Source: Obelidium mucronatum
Taxonomy: Eukaryota > Chytridiomycota > Chytridiomycetes > Chytridiales > Chytriomycetaceae
Length of the DNA: 25,451 bases
Direction: 5' to 3'
NCBI GenBank assembly: GCA_025765595.1
Contig: JAIVFH010000347.1
Span: 1 to 25,451 of the forward strand
Shown here: one piece after another, positions 1-9,391 of the stretch
Layout: every line of letters starts with the position of its first letter
Position numbering within the stretch: the stretch's first letter is position 1
Position numbers and translations under genes: made by a program
Notes under the pieces: model-generated
The model's database searches: none
Seen by the model: the letters and a program-made list of their open reading frames with translations, nothing else
What the model was told of the DNA's origin: nothing

Positions 1-36
1 AAAGAGAGACGACGCAAGTCCCGACATTTGCCCTTA

Positions 37-1675
37 TCAACATCCTCCAACAAACCATTTGGAGTAGGTAAGGAAGCTGTTGGCATAGTAAGCACACAAG
101 TAAGTGACACCAGCCGCACAAGTAGTTGCACCGTTAGCGGAACAGCTTTGACCTTCTGGAGACGAAGCAGCTGGTAGTAGTAGTAGTCGCAGGCTTGCTT
201 GTTGTGGTTGTGGTTGTGGTTGTAGACTTTGAGGTGGTGGTCTTGTGGTTGGAGCAGCTGTTGTAGTTGTAGTTGTAATCGTGGTTGATTTGGTTGGGAT
301 AGTGGTTGTAGTGGTGGTGGTGGTTGATGATGTGCTTGGTTTTGGCTGTGGTAGTAGTAGTAGTTGTGGTGGTGGAGCTTGACTTGGCTGTAGTGGTAGT
401 GGCACCACCGCAGGCACCAACCGCATTCCAGACGTCGGCAGTTCCTGGAACATCCGATTGAGCGGCCCACCACTTTGCAACATAGTTGAAATTGTTGTAA
501 GACACTTGCGCTCCACCATTGTATGGAGCAGCATTCGTCCAAGCCGCGTAACAGTTGGAAGCAGGAGTAGTAGTCGTAGTAGTAGTCTTTGTGCTTGTAA
601 CTGGGCTAAAAGTCTTGGTAGCAGTGGTAGCAGATGTAGCTTGAGACTGGTTACCAAGCCCCGCAATAATAGCTTTCGCATACGCACCGGAAGCAGCATT
701 CAAACCATCCACATTCCCACGAACGTCAGCCCCAACAACCCAGAACGACACCCAAGAAATATAACTCGTTGCAGCCGCAAAGTTTGCCATTTGAGTCGCA
801 TCTGCAAGTGTAAAGACTTCCTTCACGTCATCGTTGATTCCAATCATGGCACACATTCCAATAGAATCCACAAGGCTTCCTACTTGTGCAAAAGTCCCCT
901 GTGTCGCTGAGATGGCGTATTGACCCATCAAACTCTTTCCGTTGGCGTCAAAGTAAGGAATGTTCTCATAATAATCCATCACCATGATATTCAAAATATC
1001 AATCTTGACCTTGTTTTTGGCAGCGTTTTGAACCAAGTTGATACCCCCTGCATCAAGACCATCGGTCTGCACGGGAAGCGTGTACGAGATTTTGAGGTTG
1101 GGTTGCTTGGCTTGCATGATTGCGATGGCTTGGTTTCTGATTTCAACGGATTGGAGGTTTTTGAGGGATTCGCCTTCAATGTCGAAATCGGCCCAGTTGA
1201 CGTTGTAGGTGTTGAGGACGTTTAGGTAGGTGTTGGCGAGGGTGGTGGCGTCTTTGGCGACGACGCCGAGTTCGGTTCCGGCGGCGCCTCCGAAGGAAAT
1301 GCTCACGTCGCCTCCGAAAGCCTGTTTTTTTTTTGTTTTTTTGAACAACAAAAAATTAGAGTTATGAGAAATGCTTATTGATGTAAGGGCTTTTCTTTGT
1401 TTCTCTTGACTTACTCTGATGGTGGCGATTCTGTCGGCGTACCACTTGCTGCTTGTGGAGATTCCATTCCATTGAGGGTTTCCGTTCCCATCAGCCGTCA
1501 CAAACGCCAAGGTAAAGTGCTTGGTACCAGTTGCCTTAAAGTACGGCGTTGGGTCGTAGTTGGTTGTAGCGTCCAAGTATGGAGCAAAGATGACGCTTGA
1601 AGATCGTTTGCTGATTGGAGCAGCAGCTATAAGGGAGCTTACAATCAAGGCAACGATTCCTGCAAGAAGTTGCAT
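37..1675 (-). CDS. Secreted GH18 chitinase with CBM5/12 and CBM19-like modules
   Basis: Endochitinase of glycoside hydrolase family 18, expected to cut beta-1,4-GlcNAc chains in the wall or outside the cell. The ATG at 1675 is chosen because it opens directly into a signal peptide (MQLLAGIVALIVSSLIAAAP). The GH18 active-site strand NWADFDIE lies at about residues 129-136; the last Glu is the proton donor and the usual first Asp is Asn. An intron at 1322-1414 (93 nt, GTAAGT...CAG) is a multiple of three and reads through without a stop, but its translation is Lys-rich and unlike GH18. After the catalytic domain come a CBM5/12-type chitin-binding module (AWTNAAPYNGG...VAKWW), a Thr-rich linker, and a four-Cys module resembling CBM19 that ends at 37. 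The linker changes reading frame several times, so the module past about 333 is joined by inference. The GH18 call is firm; the C-terminal joining is not. Confidence 0.93.
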
Positions 1676-1728
1676 CTTATCTTTCGGGTTTAATTGTTGC
1701 AAAGGATAGAAGATGGGAGGGTATGCCG

Positions 1729-1736
1729 TTTTTATA
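1729..1736 (-). promoter_or_regulatory. TATA box of the chitinase gene
   Basis: TATAAAAA on the minus strand, 54-61 nt upstream of the chosen ATG at 1675. A transcription start 25-30 nt downstream would leave a short leader. This supports the ATG at 1675 over any upstream in-frame start. Confidence 0.6.
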
Positions 1737-1766
1737 GGGAGGACTCAAAAAAAAAAACAGCCCTTT

Positions 1767-1772
1767 CACGTG
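1767..1772. promoter_or_regulatory. E-box CACGTG (proximal)
   Basis: Palindromic CACGTG inside TCACGTGT, 92 nt upstream of the chitinase ATG and 31 nt beyond its TATA box. CACGTG is the class B bHLH site, and the next gene to the right encodes a protein with the matching basic region. Confidence 0.5.
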
Positions 1773-1802
1773 TGGTCGTGTGACCTCATAAGCATGACAA
1801 AT

Positions 1803-1808
1803 CACGTG
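1803..1808. promoter_or_regulatory. E-box CACGTG (distal)
   Basis: Second CACGTG in the same TCACGTGT context, 36 bp from the proximal copy, between the chitinase and bHLH genes. Two identical octamers so close together are unlikely by chance in this AT-leaning spacer. Confidence 0.5.
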
Positions 1809-2095
1809 TTGTCCACTTTCAACAACGACTTGTTGCAAAGCATTCAGGCGACAGCAGAAAGCGAAAAGGAAATTGTAATCTGGAGAGTTGATTTGAGCGG
1901 CTTGATTTCAAATCAGTTGAATACATTGGCGCAAGGTGTGATATTACCCCGGATGAAAATTAAAGTGCTCTCTCCAGTACCATCGATTGATTTTGTGTGG
2001 GATGTTGGATGAATGGGGATATCAATACTTTTTATGATATGGTTAAAGAATTAATGAACTTTAAAGAAAAGTTTTATTACTCTTTGTTTTTTCAT

Positions 2096-3199
2096 TCAAG
2101 TGCTACTATTATACAATCTTGCCCTCAACGCCTCATTCCGTAACCGCAACTGCTCCACATAACTCCTTGTCCCTTCCAAGATTTCAACCCTTGAACTCCC
2201 TTCCACCGAACAATCGCCTTCAATAGGAGGTCGAAGACCCGGCACCATCCCAGACAATTCCTTCAACGCGTCTCGAATCAGTTGTCTTCGCCGTTGTTCG
2301 GCTTGAATGTGGTTTGCCTTCTTTTCGGCAACTGAGAGTGTTGATTTCGGTTGTTTTATTGATGACGATGATGTCGTTGTTGATGATGATGTGTTGGATA
2401 TATTTGCTGTTGATATAATATCACCATTTGATTCGGCAAGTTTCGTGGATAGAGGGTTAGTTGGATTTGATGGGTTTTTGGGCTTTCTTCCACGTTTCTT
2501 TGGTGTAGTTTCGACTTGTATTTGTTGTTGTATTTGTTGTTGTATTTGTTGTTGTGTTTGTTGTTGCGGCAGTTGTTGCACTTGCTGCAGTTGTTGGTGT
2601 GGTGGAGACGGAGTGGGGAGTATAACTTCATGATGAGGAATCCGAATATCTGAATAATCTCGTATTATCTGCTGCTGGTATCCCGCCACCGGAAAGCCCA
2701 GACTCGCGGCCTGCGGGCTGTAGTGCTGCTGGTAGAACTGGTTGTTGCTTGCAAAGGCCGGCAGGATCTGCGGGGTCTGCGCGGCCTGCTGGTGCAGGAA
2801 CGGACTCATGTCCGCAAAGGCGAAGGCCGCCGCCGCCGCCGCGCCGCCGCCGCCGCCGCCGGCGTCGGGCTTGAGCCGCTTCGGCAGCGACGCGCCGAGG
2901 CTGCGGGCGGCGGAGTTTGTGTCTGCGGGCAGCGCGAGCGTCGCCAGCGAGTTGTTGCGCTTCAGCGACGTTGAAGTTGTTGAAGTTGATGAAGTTGCTT
3001 CGGCCGCCGGCCAATCAGAAGCCGCCGGCCACTCGGACGCCGGCTGAGTCAGCAGCGGGAAGCCGTCGAGAAACGACGCCAGCAGCGCCTGGTCGTCGAG
3101 CGAGAACAGCGGCTCGTGCGCGTCGGCCTCGGTGCCGTCGCCAAAGAGATCGAGGAAGCTGAAGTCAACGAGATCGCTGGCGGTCGTGGCGCTGTGCAT
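2096..3199 (-). CDS. bHLH transcription factor with an AT-hook
   Basis: Nuclear DNA-binding regulator, 367 aa, intronless. The first ATG in frame is at 3199 (MHSATTASDLVDFSFLDLF), so that start is used. In order: an acidic, Phe/Leu-rich N-terminus that could be an activation domain (about 1-60); Gly/Ala runs; a long Gln-rich tract (about 205-230); an AT-hook with the RGRKP core (236-240); a Ser/Thr linker; and a C-terminal bHLH (about 290-350). The basic region NHIQAEQRRR has the His-Glu-Arg triad of class B factors, which bind CACGTG. Helix 2 (SRVEILEGTRSYVEQL) runs into a short leucine-rich extension. It looks closest to the INO4/MLX type of bHLH, but I cannot fix an orthologue. The first half is much more GC-rich than the flanks. 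Its neighbour's promoter carries two CACGTG sites. Confidence 0.9.
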   Translation of the reverse strand: MHSATTASDLVDFSFLDLFGDGTEADAHEPLFSLDDQALLASFLDGFPLLTQPASEWPAASDWPAAEATSSTSTTSTSLKRNNSLATLALPADTNSAARSLGASLPKRLKPDAGGGGGGAAAAAAFAFADMSPFLHQQAAQTPQILPAFASNNQFYQQHYSPQAASLGFPVAGYQQQIIRDYSDIRIPHHEVILPTPSPPHQQLQQVQQLPQQQTQQQIQQQIQQQIQVETTPKKRGRKPKNPSNPTNPLSTKLAESNGDIISTANISNTSSSTTTSSSSIKQPKSTLSVAEKKANHIQAEQRRRQLIRDALKELSGMVPGLRPPIEGDCSVEGSSRVEILEGTRSYVEQLRLRNEALRARLYNSST

Positions 3200-4018
3200 C
3201 GGGTGGTGGTGGTTGGTGGTTGATGGTTCCAAGGAAAAATCAAAGCATCAAAGAAAGAAAGAGAGCCACACAATACTAGATCTCTTAACACACTAAAAAA
3301 TAGCTGCAATTTGCTTCGATTCAATTACATATTAAACGAAAAAAAAGTATCACTCTTCTGTTTCATATCAATCTCTCCCCAAGTTTCACTTGACTTTTTC
3401 TTGATTTGTCAGATTCAGAGAGGTGTAATGAGTGATTACAACTCTCAAAAGTGCCACCAGAAATGAGTATCGTCTCTCTGATTTGTAAGAGCTTCAGTGT
3501 TCTATTACAGAGTCCAACCGATCTTTTTTGAGTTTCTTTCGGAAAGTGATACCGTTTTTTCTTTTATTCTTCTTTTATTCATACCAATCACCTTGATCGC
3601 AAGCAGTTCGCTCTTAAGGTGGATTGCCTTTTGAAACACGCTTTCGATTATGATTCGTGTCATGGAGCCCGACGAAAGACGATAACGACAAGTTGTCTCT
3701 CCTAAGGCTTGGAACCCATGAGTTTCTTGAACCTGTTCATGAGTTTCAATGCCAGCGAAAACATCACCTACACACACTCTCTCTTTCATGGAGCAAGGCA
3801 CGAGCGGAATCTTCCAGTATATTGAAACACCCTCATGCAGTGAGGGAATCACAAAAGTTACCATTATTTTGCGACACAAAGGAAAAAACCACATTTTCTC
3901 ATTCGCTTTATTTATTTATTTATGTATTTACGTATCTACTTATGTGTTTATTTTTATTTATTTATCAATAATTTAATTAATTTAATTAATAATTTAATTT
4001 CTTTTAAATAAAAAAAAA
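3200..4018. other. AT-rich divergent spacer between the bHLH and DUF4604 genes
   Basis: About 0.8 kb between two divergently transcribed genes, so it probably holds both promoters. The part next to the DUF4604 start is a degenerate TTTA/AATT tract. One ATG-started frame of 129 codons exists on the minus strand (3505-3894), overlapped by open frames on the plus strand. It has no recognisable domain and I do not call it a gene. Confidence 0.5.
3906..4010. repeat. TTTA / TTAATT low-complexity tract
   Basis: Imperfect TTTA tetranucleotide repeat (about 3906-3965) followed by alternating TTAATT/AATTTAAT blocks up to about 4010, directly upstream of the proposed ATG at 4019. It may act as a poly(dA:dT) nucleosome-depleted promoter element; that is inference. 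Confidence 0.6.
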
Positions 4019-4762
4019 ATGAGTCAAGAAAAGAAGGGATTTCAAGATTCACATCAGTTCAGTCAAACACACCCTTTTCGCCCCCAATACCTTTAATATT
4101 TAAAAGAAGAACCTCCTCCTCCTCCTACTCCTTCAAATCCCTAGATTCAAGAAGGGACTCTCATTCGAAGCGTCAACACCAAACTTTCTCAAAGTCCTCC
4201 AATCACAACACTTACCCAAACAACCCGTCCACAACAAAGACAACAACAATGAAGATGACGACGATGAAGAACAAGAGGATGCACAGGATTTAGACGATGA
4301 AGCGCCGCAAGTCGTACTCGGGAAAAACGTGAATAAAGAAGACGCTGTTCGGGCATTGGGACTCAAACATGCTGGTAAACCAAACCAATCTTAAATACTT
4401 TATACAATAATAACACCAAAACTAAAAAAACGTATTTTACGAAAACAAAAGGGTCGTTGCAAGTGTCTGAGCGAGGCGGTACAATCAAACATGGGAAAAA
4501 GCGAGCCACCAACGACGTATTAGACGACACATCATCATCATCAACAATAACAACAGCAGCACCATTGAATACAGCAAAAACAATCACTGAAATCGGCGGC
4601 GGCAGCGGCGGAAATGCCGAGAAAAAGCGCAAGAGAATCGAAGAAATCAGAAAGAAAATAGACGCATCATCAACAACTACTTCAGCTTCAAAAAAGAGTT
4701 CCAAAAACTCAATGAAAAAGGATAAAAAGATGTTGTCGTTTGATGCAGACGGAGACGAATAA
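4019..4762 (+). CDS. DUF4604 protein, KIAA1143-like
   Basis: Small, charged, probably disordered protein of the DUF4604/KIAA1143 family, whose molecular role is not established. Three family landmarks are visible in order: KKGLSFEASTPNFLKVLQ near the N-terminus; an acidic stretch then EAPQVVLGKNVNKEDAVRAL in the middle; and KKMLSFDADGDE at the very C-terminus. Proposed exons are 4019-4056, 4145-4374 and 4452-4762. The second intron (4375-4451, GTAAAC...AAG) is well supported by phase. The first (4057-4144, GTTCAG...CTAG) is weaker: it is needed because the middle exon has no in-frame ATG after the stop at 4101-4103, and the phase fits. The C-terminal half is Lys-rich with a short possible coiled coil. 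The next gene begins only 30 nt after this stop. Confidence 0.8.
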
Positions 4763-4792
4763 AAAAAAAGGGAAAGAATTAAATAATAAGTA

Positions 4793-5388
4793 ATGAAATC
4801 CGAGTCCGCATTTCCCAAACCGATCCTGGTCCTAGGCGCCCTGATTCAACTCATCTTCCTGCTGGCCTTCATAATCGCTAACGTGATGCAAGGAATTCCT
4901 AGCAGCGACTACCTGTGGGGGCTCTGCGTACTTTTTTGTACATTGTCCTGCGTAGTGTTGCTGCTGTGATGGGGCGCGACATTTACCTGGGCCCTGATTC
5001 AACCAAATGGGATACGTTTTATGTTCTTTCAGTATTGTTTTGGGTTGTTGGGATAGTTGCGGGGTGGTTTGCGTTTTCGAATCAGTTTGGAGTGAATTTG
5101 GTGCAATACGCAAACACGTATGGATGGTCCGCGTGGTTGAAGTTGGAGCCGCTTTATGGATTGATTTACTTCAGTTTTTGGGTGTCGATTGCGTGTGTGG
5201 GAGTGGTTGTGTTGGGATTGGTGTTGCGCAGGGTGGATTCTTGGAGTGGGTTGAATGTTTTGCCTTGTTGGTGGGAGCGGTTCTGTATTCAGTTGGATAA
5301 GATCAAGGCTGTGACAAAGCGGGTTCGAGAGAAGCGACCAGTGGAGCCTCTTGTAGCAGTTTCAGCCGTGCGTCCAATGGCCTCATGA
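4793..5388 (+). CDS. Small multi-pass membrane protein, family unknown
   Basis: Not recognised. The frame opening at ATG 4793 gives one clear membrane helix (ILVLGALIQLIFLLAFIIAN) and half of a second, then meets a stop at 4970. A different frame carries hydrophobic segments FWVVGIVAGWFAF and YFSFWVSIACVGVVVLGLVL to a stop at 5388. An intron at 4938-5032 (95 nt, GTACAT...TTTCAG, with CTGAT about 37 nt before the acceptor) joins them in phase into about 166 aa with three helices. The alternative is a one-base frameshift in the T-run at 4932-4937, which would retain about 30 further plausible residues and split helix two in two. The C-terminal tail after about residue 115 is basic (KAVTKRVREKR). 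Confidence 0.65.
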
Positions 5389-5446
5389 TGAATGAAAAGA
5401 CTTTCTTTCTTTTTTTCTTTTTGTCGACACTGAAATCAAAAAAGAA

Positions 5447-7404
5447 ATGACAACCACGACAGCCACGCTGCTCTCAGGCGGCGAGCCCGCGCCGCTGGGC
5501 GTCGAGTTTGTGTGCGGCGCGGCGTTCGCGGCGGCGGCGGTCGGCGCGGCGGCTTACGTCAGCAACGCGGCGACGGGGCAGCGCACGCGCACGCTGGCCA
5601 ACAGCGGCGGCGGCCGCATCGTCGGGCTCGCCGCAAGCCCCGCAAATGCGTTTGTGCTGTTTGCGGCGCACGAGGGAAAACAAGTCAACGTGTGGGACGT
5701 GTCGGACGGCGTGCTGCTGAAGGTGAAGCGTTGAAGAACACGGGAGAAAGCTGATTGATGCAAAAACAGACTTGGTCCTTCAAAGACAACATTGCGCATT
5801 TCAAACAAGACAAGAACGACCCAAACGCCTTCTTTATTGTCTTTGCCGTGGCTCCCCACAAAAAGTCTTTTTCAACAACAACAACACCCACACCCACATC
5901 AACATCAACATCAACTGCACCAACTGCTTCATCATCATCATCCTCATCAACGACTTTCAAACTCGAACGTGTCTCTTTAAAGTTGTTGGAAGATTCCAGT
6001 TCTTTCAAGAAAAAACAGCTGGACTCTGATCGTGTTTTGAATTCTCTTCTTCCCGCTGGTTTCAAATACGATGTCGGTGGGCTTGCGGTTTCGAGTTCTG
6101 TTGTTTCCATTTTTACCGATAAAGCCGTTTTTGTTTGGGATGCTACCTTGAGTTCGGTTGGTTTTGGGGATCCAAAGAGGTTGGTGTTAATCGGATCGCC
6201 AAAGGCGAAACTCTACCGCCTTCTCTGACCGCCGAAGGCGGTATCCCATCGCCTTCGGCGATGTTGTTTTAGGCTGCCGAAGGCGGCATTCAGTCACCAT
6301 AAAATACATTCCAACTCTACCGCCTTCTCTACCGCCGAAGGCGGTATCTCATCGCCGAAGGCGATGTTGTTTCCGGCCGCCAAAGGCGGCATTCATTCAC
6401 CATAAAATACATTCCAACTCTACCGCCTTCTCTGACCGCCGAAGGCGGTATCTCATCGCCTTCGGCGATGTTGTTTCAGGCCGCCAAAGGCGGCATTCAG
6501 TCACCATAAAATACATTCCATCCATACCATACATCCAATCACTCATTCACACTCAATAGAATCAACATTCCAAAGAAGCAACAAATCCACAACCCAAAAA
6601 TCACATGCCTCGCCGCCCACCCAACCACAACCCTCATCAGCGCCGGTCTCTCGACAGGAGAAATCCTCCTCTACCACAATCCTCTACACAGCAGCAGCAG
6701 CAACAACAACAACAACAACAACAACCACCCACCTGCAGTCCAAATCCTCCATTGGCACGCAAACCCAGTCCTCTCCCTCGCATTCATGAACGACGGAACA
6801 ACACTCCTCTCAGGCGGTGTCGAATCCGTGCTCGTAATGTGGCAAACAGACCTCCTCAGCAAAAGAACCATCCCGCGTCTCGCTGCCGGAAACTCTCTAT
6901 TGAGCATCTCTGTAAGCGAAGACGACGCCTTGATTGGCGTTGTCTGTGGAGACGCGAGTGTGCGTGTCATTTCGGTGGCCAATCTCGCCGTAAAGACTTG
7001 TATTACGGGACTGAAGGCGAGAGAAGGGAGAGTTCTTGCGGGTGGAAACGGACTTGTGGTGGATCCACGAACTGGGAATCTGGTTGTGGCTGGTAATGTT
7101 GGGTGTATTCAGTTTTACGATGCATTGAGGGATGCGCATGTCATGGAAGTAGAAGCTGTGGCGCAGAATCGAATTGTAGTGAGTGGTGGAGTGGATAAAG
7201 AGGGGAGTTCGATTGTTTCAAATAAGACGGATGCGGCGGAGGTTGGGTTGGCGGCTGTCAAGTTTGTTGCCTTTGAACAGGAAGGAAGAAGGAGTCGATG
7301 GATGGCGACTTTGGATGAACGAGATTCAATGTGTGTTGGTGGGGAATCTGAAGTGAGTCTCAAGTTTTGGTTGTGGGATGAAGTGAATCAAATGTGAGTT
7401 GTGT

Positions 7405-7439
<35 letters not shown>

Positions 7440-9121
7440 TTGATTGTTTTCTACGTACTAATCCAACAAAACTTCATAATTTCAGTTACACTGTAAACAC
7501 TCGCGTCGCGTCTCCTCATGACGGGCCAATCACATCCATTCGTTTCTTTTCAGTACCGCATGAATCAGATGCATCCAAAAAAGTACTCCACCTCATCTCC
7601 ACATCTCTTGACACCCGCTTCAAAGTCTGGGAACTGACCCCGGCACCTGCCACATCCCGCGACCAAACTCCGTCATGGACCCAAAAGTCCCAAGGATTCC
7701 ACAAGGACGCGCCCATATACAGTGCCGCCGCCTCGAGCGATGGATCCATGCTGGCTGTCGCCTGTGGATCCATTGTTACACTCTGGGATCCATCCACAAA
7801 TCAAATGTGCGCAACGCTGTGTCACCCACATGCAAAAGAACATGTTTCAAAAGTCGAGTTTGTAGGTGGTGATGCTTCTGGAAGTGAGTCGGCAACGGAT
7901 ATCCCGTGTTTGGTGGCGATTACTTCTACGCGGTTATACGTGTGGAATCTATTGACGGCCACAGTGTGGTGGAGTATCGATCTTGGCGGGCTTGCACGTG
8001 GTATCACTGTGGATCCAGATACGAATCGGTTTGCGGTTTCAGTTGGAATCCGAGCATCATCGCCACCAACAACACATGTTGCTGGAAACGATAGTGGAGT
8101 TGAACTGGATTCTGAAGAAGTCTTCAAAAAGTCCAAAGTCTTGTCCACCAATATTCTAGAGTTCCAAGTGTCGTCACCGGTTCCCACAATGACGTATTCT
8201 GGAGAGGGGAAAGTGCAGGGGCTTCAGTACATTTCACAATCACATGTCCCTGTCAACACCAACACAGTCGACAACGGCGCCACTACCGCTGCTAACACTA
8301 CCACTCCACGATTACTTGTTCTGTCTTCAAAGTACGAGATTATTGCAATCGGCGCATCATCTCCACCACCTACAACAACAACCACACAAACCTCCCTCAA
8401 ATCCACCCCCGAAAACAACGGCCTCTTTTCAGGAATCTACGGACCCTCCGCGTTCGACAAAACCCCCACGACAACACACCTCGCCACCTCTGCCACCCAA
8501 GCCGCGAAATCAGGACTCCAAACCACACGAGACTTGGCGCGGATAGAAAGCGAGCGGCTTTCGTTTTTGGACGCGGCGTCTCATTTGCTTGCACCGCCTG
8601 TGAAACTGGCGGCCCCGTTTTTCGAGGCTGTGTTGAAGAAGCGTGATTTTGGGAAGGAAGGAGAGGAGAGAGCGAGGTTTGGGATTCATGGGATGAGTAG
8701 TAGTGGTGGTGGTGGTGGTGGGAATGGTGACGATGAAACTGCTGCTGCTGCTGCTACTGCAGTGGTGGCTATGGAGGACGTTGTTGTAGAGGAGCGGCGG
8801 CGGCAGCAGCAGCAACAGGTGAGGGGGGAAGTTGGAGAGCAAGATTTACGGGATATGGAGTTTTTGAGTGGGTTGTTGAAGAAGGTGGCTGTTTCGAATC
8901 AGAAGGAGGTGAAAATGGCGAGTGAGGAGGAGAAGGGGCAGGCGAAACTGTTGACTGTTTCTAAAAAAGTGGCGACGCCTGTTGTTGCTGCGGCTGTCTC
9001 GACACCGGTTATTGGAACACCAAAGTTGGGTGGTGGTGTTGTAGTAAGCGATACACCTGTGAAAAGTATGGGTTCGTCAGGAAAGAAGGCGAAATCTTTG
9101 GGAAAGAAGGGAGGATTTTAA
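5447..9121 (+). CDS. NAN1/UTP17: WDR75/Nan1 (Utp17) WD40 protein of the SSU processome
   Basis: Nucleolar WD40 protein. Family members belong to the UtpA (t-UTP) subcomplex, which binds the 5' ETS of pre-rRNA and starts small-subunit assembly. Exons are 5447-5722, 5770-6179, 6560-7393 and 7486-9121, all in phase, for 1,051 aa (yeast and animal relatives are about 830-900). Diagnostic stretches are KITCLAAHPTTTLISAGLSTG, HWHANPVLSLAF and LLSGGVESVLVMWQ in the first propeller, and YTVNTRVASPHDGPITSIRF opening the next block, as in WDR75. The C-terminus is Lys-rich. Introns are 47, 380 and 92 nt; the long one holds the palindrome array and the last a 31-T run plus a TACTAAT branch site at 7456-7462. 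Exon 1 is very GC-rich. Exon 2 and exon 3 carry Thr/Ser and Ser/Asn microsatellite loops absent from relatives. Confidence 0.92.
6211..6520. repeat. Three tandem ~104-bp units of GC-rich palindromes in an intron
   Basis: Units at 6211-6314, 6315-6417 and 6418-6520 are nearly identical. Each contains three short hairpins with 6-bp arms and 3-nt loops: ACCGCC-GAA-GGCGGT; ATCGCC-TTC-GGCGAT (GAA loop in unit 2); and GCCGCC-AAA-GGCGGC (GCTGCC-GAA-GGCGGC in unit 1). An AT-rich link ending CACCATAAAATACATTCC follows. A related CGCC-AAA-GGCG hairpin sits just upstream at about 6197-6207. The array lies inside the proposed second intron of the Nan1 homologue (6180-6559) and carries stops in the upstream reading frame. 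It has no coding potential and no terminal repeats or transposase, so it may be a short non-autonomous element or satellite. Confidence 0.9.
7406..7436 (+). repeat. 31-nt poly-T run in an intron
   Basis: Uninterrupted T run directly after the 5' splice site (GTGAGT) of the third Nan1 intron. The run length is likely to be approximate because such homopolymers are hard to sequence. Confidence 0.85.
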
Positions 9122-9391
9122 TAAATGAACGTGGGGAGGTTTGTTTTTTTGAACCACCACCTTTTAAAAAAAAAAAGAAAGGCTAGTTCTTTTTTTGCCA
9201 TGTGTTCCTCTTTTTTTTCCGATTTTATCCAAACATCAAGTCTTTACAATTGAACTTATAATTATCCTGTGAGTACAGATTAGATGTGAATTTAAATTGA
9301 GGCTAATATCGAGGGAACAATGCTAAGCAAACTCAAAATAAAATAACAACAAAATGCGGACTCCAAAAAGAAACAGCCAAAAACCCGCCCA

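Larger units (their letters stand above)
1676..2095. other. Spacer: chitinase promoter and bHLH 3' flank
   Basis: No convincing gene. It holds the chitinase TATA box, the two E-boxes and, at 2073-2078, a minus-strand AATAAA about 20 nt past the bHLH stop codon. A 99-codon open frame on the plus strand (1713-2012) has no ATG start and no recognisable domain. Confidence 0.6.

Noticed and set aside
458..1225. Plus-strand open frames across the chitinase
   Set aside because: Antisense shadows of a clear GH18 coding region.
1713..2012. 99-codon plus-strand frame in the chitinase promoter
   Set aside because: No ATG start; overlaps the TATA box and E-boxes; composition not protein-like.
2307..3162. 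Cys-rich and Ala/Arg-rich frames opposite the bHLH gene
   Set aside because: They are translations of the CAA/CAG (Gln) and GCC repeats in other frames.
3505..3894. 129-codon ATG frame on the minus strand in the bHLH/DUF4604 spacer
   Set aside because: No domain, no splice or promoter support, and overlapping open frames on the other strand; chance cannot be excluded.
4363..4818. 151-codon minus-strand frame opposite the DUF4604 gene
   Set aside because: Shadow of a Lys/Asp-rich coding sequence; the sense strand has family motifs at both ends.
4928..4955. 28-nt GT...AG segment as a mini-intron in the membrane protein
   Set aside because: Too short for this genome and does not restore the right frame.
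6211..6520. CRISPR-like array
   Set aside because: Units are directly adjacent without unique spacers, in a eukaryotic intron; the palindromes are the repeat itself.
6605..7096. 163-codon plus-strand frame beginning at ATG 6605
   Set aside because: Arg/Pro/Gln-rich shadow; the frame one base on gives the WD40 sequence of Nan1.
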